Source of the DNA: Citrobacter sp. Marseille-Q6884
Lineage (GTDB): Bacteria; Pseudomonadota; Gammaproteobacteria; Enterobacterales; Enterobacteriaceae
Reading direction: 5' to 3'
Assembly: GCF_945906775.1 (NCBI RefSeq)
Contig: NZ_CAMDRE010000001.1
Coordinates: forward strand, 2,542,001 to 2,606,000
DNA: 64,000 bases
Position numbers and translations under genes: made by a program. Numbering within the stretch: the stretch's first letter is position 1; each line of letters begins with the position of its first letter. The notes under the pieces are model-generated. The model was not told where the DNA came from. It searched no databases and saw nothing but the letters and a program-made list of their open reading frames with translations. Below are positions 60,133 to 64,000 of this stretch, in pieces.

Positions 60133-61299
60133 ATGAACTTACATGAATATCAGGCAAAACAACTTTTTGCCCGCTATGGCTTACCGGCACCGGTGGGTTA
60201 TGCCTGTACTACTCCGCGTGAAGCTGAAGAAGCTGCATCAAAAATCGGCGCAGGCCCGTGGGTAGTGAAATGTCAGGTTCACGCTGGTGGCCGTGGTAAA
60301 GCGGGCGGTGTGAAAGTGGTTAACAGCAAAGAAGACATTCGCGCTTTTGCTGAACACTGGCTGGGTAAACGTCTGGTGACCTACCAAACAGATGCTAATG
60401 GCCAACCGGTAAATCAGATTCTGGTTGAAGCGGCGACCGACATTGGTAAAGAGCTTTACCTCGGCGCAGTCGTTGACCGTAGCTCACGTCGCGTGGTCTT
60501 TATGGCCTCCACTGAAGGCGGCGTGGAAATTGAAAAAGTGGCGGAAGAAACCCCGCACCTGATCCACAAAGTGGCTCTCGATCCGCTGACCGGCCCAATG
60601 CCGTATCAGGGACGCGACCTGGCGTTTAAACTGGGCCTGGAAGGTAAGCAGGTTCAGCAATTCACCAAGATCTTTATGGGACTGGCGAATATCTTCCTGG
60701 AGCGCGACCTGGCGCTGATCGAAATCAACCCGCTGGTCGTGACTAAGCAGGGCGATCTGATCTGCCTCGACGGTAAACTGGGCGCTGACGGTAACGCACT
60801 GTTCCGCCAGCCAGATCTGCGTGAAATGCGCGATCAGTCTCAGGAAGACCCGCGTGAAGCACAGGCTGCACAGTGGGAACTGAACTATGTTGCTCTGGAC
60901 GGTAACATCGGTTGTATGGTTAACGGTGCGGGCCTGGCAATGGGCACCATGGACATCGTTAAGCTGCACGGTGGCGAACCGGCTAACTTCCTGGATGTTG
61001 GCGGCGGCGCAACCAAAGAGCGTGTCACGGAAGCATTCAAAATCATCCTCTCTGATGACAACGTTAAAGCCGTTCTGGTTAACATCTTCGGCGGTATCGT
61101 TCGTTGTGACCTGATCGCTGACGGTATCATCGGCGCGGTAGCGGAAGTGGGCGTAAACGTTCCAGTGGTTGTGCGTCTGGAAGGTAACAATGCCGAGCTC
61201 GGCGCGAAAAAACTGGCTGACAGCGGCCTGAATATTATTGCAGCGAAAAGTCTGACGGATGCAGCTCAGCAGGTTGTTGCCGCAGTGGAGGGGAAATAA
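60133..61299 (+). CDS. sucC: Succinyl-CoA synthetase beta subunit SucC
   Basis: A 388-residue ATP-grasp subunit that binds nucleotide and succinate. GGRGKAGGVK is the glycine-rich loop, EINPLVVT and LDGKLGADGNALFR carry metal ligands, and GGIVRCDLIADGI lies in the C-terminal flavodoxin-like domain. Its last base is shared with the sucD start (TAATG). Confidence 0.98.
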   Translation: MNLHEYQAKQLFARYGLPAPVGYACTTPREAEEAASKIGAGPWVVKCQVHAGGRGKAGGVKVVNSKEDIRAFAEHWLGKRLVTYQTDANGQPVNQILVEAATDIGKELYLGAVVDRSSRRVVFMASTEGGVEIEKVAEETPHLIHKVALDPLTGPMPYQGRDLAFKLGLEGKQVQQFTKIFMGLANIFLERDLALIEINPLVVTKQGDLICLDGKLGADGNALFRQPDLREMRDQSQEDPREAQAAQWELNYVALDGNIGCMVNGAGLAMGTMDIVKLHGGEPANFLDVGGGATKERVTEAFKIILSDDNVKAVLVNIFGGIVRCDLIADGIIGAVAEVGVNVPVVVRLEGNNAELGAKKLADSGLNIIAAKSLTDAAQQVVAAVEGK

Positions 61300-62168
61300 T
61301 GTCTGTTTTAATTAATAAAAATACCAAGGTTATCTGTCAGGGTTTTACCGGTAGCCAGGGGACGTTCCACTCCGAGCAGGCGATTGCTTACGGTACACAA
61401 ATGGTCGGTGGCGTAACACCGGGTAAAGGCGGCACCACTCACCTGGGCCTGCCGGTATTTAACACCGTGCGTGAAGCCGTAGAAGCCACGGGCGCGACAG
61501 CGTCTGTTATCTATGTACCTGCGCCGTTCTGCAAAGATTCTATTCTGGAAGCGATTAACGCAGGCATCAAACTGATCATTACCATCACTGAAGGTATCCC
61601 GACGCTGGATATGCTGACCGTGAAAGTGGCGCTGGATGAAGCTGGCGTACGCATGATTGGCCCGAACTGCCCAGGTGTTATCACCCCGGGCGAGTGCAAA
61701 ATCGGCATTATGCCGGGCCATATTCACAAACCGGGTAAAGTGGGTATCGTTTCCCGTTCCGGCACGCTGACTTATGAAGCGGTTAAGCAGACCACTGACT
61801 ACGGTTTTGGTCAGTCTACCTGTGTAGGTATCGGCGGTGACCCGATCCCTGGCTCTAACTTCATCGATATTCTGAAGCTGTTCCAGGAAGATCCACAGAC
61901 TGAAGCAATCGTGATGATCGGTGAGATCGGTGGTAGCGCGGAAGAAGAAGCGGCTGCCTACATCAAAGATCACGTAACTAAACCGGTTGTGGGCTACATC
62001 GCCGGTGTGACCGCGCCGAAAGGCAAGCGTATGGGTCACGCAGGGGCAATTATCGCAGGGGGTAAAGGTACGGCAGATGAGAAATTCGCCGCACTGGAAG
62101 CCGCTGGCGTGAAAACCGTGCGTAGCCTCGCGGATATCGGCGAAGCACTGAAAGCGGTTATTAAGTAA
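61299..62168 (+). CDS. sucD: Succinyl-CoA synthetase alpha subunit SucD
   Basis: A 289-residue CoA-binding subunit that carries the phosphohistidine (His near 246 in GKRMGHAGAII). The CoA-binding Rossmann motif is GFTGSQGTFHSEQA, and GPNCPGVITPGECKIGI and SRSGTLTYE complete the active site. Last gene of sdhCDAB-sucABCD; the 3' untranslated region may be processed to a small RNA. Confidence 0.98.
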   Translation: MSVLINKNTKVICQGFTGSQGTFHSEQAIAYGTQMVGGVTPGKGGTTHLGLPVFNTVREAVEATGATASVIYVPAPFCKDSILEAINAGIKLIITITEGIPTLDMLTVKVALDEAGVRMIGPNCPGVITPGECKIGIMPGHIHKPGKVGIVSRSGTLTYEAVKQTTDYGFGQSTCVGIGGDPIPGSNFIDILKLFQEDPQTEAIVMIGEIGGSAEEEAAAYIKDHVTKPVVGYIAGVTAPKGKRMGHAGAIIAGGKGTADEKFAALEAAGVKTVRSLADIGEALKAVIK

Positions 62169-62286
62169 TCCTCAAAAGCAGTAACAAAACCCGACCCCTT
62201 CGCGCGACAGGAAATAGTTGTTGTGCGAAGGATGCAGGGTTGATTCGTTTTCGACATGGTTGGCCATCTTATGATGGCCTTTTTTA
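62169..62286 (+). ncRNA. sdhX: Candidate SdhX (RybD) sRNA from the sucD 3' UTR
   Basis: The 3' untranslated region of sucD ends in a strong terminator. In E. coli and Salmonella RNase E cuts this transcript to give SdhX, which represses ackA and other genes. The location and terminator fit; the 5' end was not defined and the sequence was not compared with a reference. Confidence 0.55.
62262..62286 (+). terminator. Terminator of the sdh-suc operon
   Basis: GGCCATC / GATGGCC stem with a short TTAT loop, followed by six T (ATTTG after). It ends the nine-gene TCA transcript. Confidence 0.9.
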
Positions 62287-62429
62287 TTTGTCTTAATCCA
62301 ATATCTTGCAAATCAATCATAATCATCTTCACAAATGAGATTATTTTTTGCGGTAAACATCATTCTTTCTTTAGGCTAAATTCTGCATATTACCGGCTCA
62401 AATATCATCGTTGCCGGAGGAATCGAGTC

Positions 62430-63314
62430 GTGAAAATTAAGGATGACTATTTACACTGTTTTTCCTCCATCGCAGAAATCTTCTCCCGTGCGACGGGATT
62501 AGCGGCGATGATTGTTGATGTAACAGGTAAGGCGATATCCGATTGTTATAACTTTAATTCATTTTGTACATTAATGCGTGCGAACGAAACATATCGTGCA
62601 ACTTGTCAAAAGTGTGATAAGTATTGTGCTTTTGAAGCGCTAAAACAGGTCAAACCCAGAATACTCTGCTGTCATTCGGGATTAAGCATCTTCTCGATGC
62701 CTCTAATTCACGAGGGTAATCTTTACGGTTTTATTATTTGCGGTCAGGTGCGGGTAAAGTATCAGGAATATAAAACTATTATTGTTGAAGATAAACCGCA
62801 GTGGATGAATGATCCGAAAATAAAAGAAGAATGGGAACGAGTTACTGTTGTCGATAATAATACGCTGGTGGCATCGGCAAATTTATTAAGTTTTATTGTG
62901 GATAATTTTGAGCAGGAAGAAGATATGGAGAGTGTCTCTGAACCACAAGTGAGTTATGTCAGAAATTACAGTTCCGAGTTTTCTCGCCACGAGAAAAAAT
63001 TATTGGCAGCGTTGCGCTATATTGATGATAATTTATATGGCGAATTGTCTCTGGAGTCCGTGGCGGCGCATGTTTGTTTAAGTGCTAATTATTTCAGTCG
63101 TTTTTTCAAAAAACGGCAGGGTGTGAATTTCAAAACCTGGGTAAATCAGAAAAAAATGCAAAAGGCAGGGGAGTTACTGCACGATCCTGTTCATTCAATA
63201 GACAGCATTGCCCGGAAACTTCAATACGCGCAAACCAGTTATTTTTGTCGCGTATTCCGGGCAGCGCATCAAACATCACCCCAGTCTTTTCGTCACGCCA
63301 GGCTTTCGCAGTAA
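62430..63314 (+). CDS. PocR-like AraC-family transcriptional regulator
   Basis: About 294 residues from the GTG at 62430, which has a GGAGG site nine bases upstream; the frame is open further back without similarity. Residues 1-160 form a PocR sensory domain with its cysteine pattern (C near 45, CQKCDKYC and LCCHSGLSIFS) and GNLYGFIICGQV. The C-terminal 100 residues form an AraC double helix-turn-helix (SLESVAAHVCLSANYFSRFF, and SIARKLQYAQTSYFCRVFR). Salmonella PocR senses 1,2-propanediol and activates pdu and cob genes; this protein is clearly related but diverged. The coding DNA is AT-richer than its neighbours, suggesting acquisition. Confidence 0.88.
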   Translation: MKIKDDYLHCFSSIAEIFSRATGLAAMIVDVTGKAISDCYNFNSFCTLMRANETYRATCQKCDKYCAFEALKQVKPRILCCHSGLSIFSMPLIHEGNLYGFIICGQVRVKYQEYKTIIVEDKPQWMNDPKIKEEWERVTVVDNNTLVASANLLSFIVDNFEQEEDMESVSEPQVSYVRNYSSEFSRHEKKLLAALRYIDDNLYGELSLESVAAHVCLSANYFSRFFKKRQGVNFKTWVNQKKMQKAGELLHDPVHSIDSIARKLQYAQTSYFCRVFRAAHQTSPQSFRHARLSQ

Positions 63315-64000
63315 AGATGCTCCGGCAGCGTTACGGCTTCAGGAATAAAAGACAGGCGATCGCTCAGCGTGACGACATCGCCAATAACGATCAGCGCGGG
63401 GGGCATAATGTTCGCTTCCTGCGCTTTGCTCAATAATGAACCCAGTGTGCAGGTCAGGCGGCGCTGATTTTCTCGTGTGGCGGACATGATAACGGCCACG
63501 GGGGTGTCGGCAGATTTACCGCCCATCAAGAGTTCTTCGCAGATAAACGCCAGGTTGGCGATGCCCATGACGATAACCAGCGTACCGTTGAGTTTAGCCA
63601 GTTGACGCCAGTCCTGCTGCTGATTTCCTTCCCGCGTATGGCCTGTGACCACATGAAACCCGGATGCAAAATCACGATGGGTGACAGGAATACCCGCACA
63701 AGCGAGGCCACCAATGGTGGAGCTGATACCGGGAACCACTTCAAAGGGAATGCCGACGTCAACCAGCCCTTCGACTTCTTCCGCGCCACGGCCAAACACG
63801 TAAGGATCGCCGCCTTTGAGGCGAACGATGTTCTTATGTGTTTCCGCATACTGGATGAGCAATGCGTTGATTTCATCCTGTGGAACACAATGAAAGCCCG
63901 GATTTTTACCAACATTGATCAGCAGACAGTCTGGAGATGCCCATTCCAGGATTTTAGGATTGACCAGCCGATCGTAAATAATGACGTTAGCCTGTTTAAT
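63293..64000 (-). CDS. cobA: Uroporphyrinogen-III C-methyltransferase (SUMT), partial
   Basis: Frame open from the right edge to the stop at 63293; 235 residues visible and the N-terminus is missing. It methylates uroporphyrinogen III at C2 and C7 to make precorrin-2, the branch point to cobalamin and sirohaem. Family motifs are RLKGGDPYVFGRGAEE, VVPGISSTIGGLACAGIPVTHRD and ATRENQRRLTCTLGSL. It is a single SUMT domain, not the CysG fusion. It ends convergent with, and overlapping by 22 bases, the PocR-like gene. Confidence 0.93.
   Translation of the reverse strand: MKQANVIIYDRLVNPKILEWASPDCLLINVGKNPGFHCVPQDEINALLIQYAETHKNIVRLKGGDPYVFGRGAEEVEGLVDVGIPFEVVPGISSTIGGLACAGIPVTHRDFASGFHVVTGHTREGNQQQDWRQLAKLNGTLVIVMGIANLAFICEELLMGGKSADTPVAVIMSATRENQRRLTCTLGSLLSKAQEANIMPPALIVIGDVVTLSDRLSFIPEAVTLPEHLYCESLA

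Overview
This 64 kb window is chromosomal DNA from a member of the Enterobacteriaceae. Nearly every protein is close in sequence and length to its Escherichia coli counterpart, and the gene order follows the E. coli map from rihA to sucD. Several features point away from E. coli K-12 and towards a Citrobacter- or Salmonella-like genus: a DUF969/DUF979 transporter pair plus pcp between pxpA and nei, no Rhs block between ybfA and ybgA, an Rpn-type nuclease gene after phr, and a PocR-like regulator with a uroporphyrinogen-III methyltransferase gene after sucD. The genus call is an inference.

Layout. 1-3.9 kb: rihA (partial) and the glutamate/aspartate importer operon gltIJKL, with the SroC sRNA between gltI and gltJ. 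4.1-11.1 kb: lnt, ybeX, ybeY, ybeZ and miaB on the minus strand and ubiF on the plus strand. 11.2-11.9 kb: a seven-gene tRNA operon (Met, Leu, Gln, Gln, Met, Gln, Gln). 12.1-20.4 kb: asnB and the amino-sugar regulon nagBACD, divergent from nagE across a shared NagC/CRP control region. 20.6-29.6 kb: glnS, chiPQ, fur with the leader peptide gene uof, fldA, ybfE, ybfF, seqA and pgm. 29.7-37.5 kb: the potassium system kdpFABC with its sensor and regulator kdpDE. 37.8-43 kb: ybfA, ybgA, phr, the Rpn-like gene and dtpD. 43-49.3 kb: ybgI, the 5-oxoprolinase genes pxpBCA, the DUF969/979 pair, pcp and nei. 49.3-62.2 kb: abrB, gltA and the TCA-cycle operon sdhCDAB-sucABCD. 62.4-64 kb: the AT-rich pocR-like gene and a convergent cobA cut by the window end.

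How the genes work together. NagE imports and phosphorylates GlcNAc, NagA and NagB convert it to fructose-6-P, ChiP brings chitooligosaccharides through the outer membrane, and NagC controls the set. Pcp, the DUF969/979 pair and PxpABC form a plausible route that releases, imports and hydrolyses pyroglutamate to glutamate. GltA, SdhCDAB and SucABCD cover much of the TCA cycle. 

Most of the window is ordinary core genome. The parts most worth a second look are the Rpn-like gene, which carries an internal start with a strong ribosome-binding site (a possible gene-within-gene antitoxin) while its own start is weak and partly folded away; the pyroglutamate gene set; and the acquired-looking pocR-like/cobA pair.
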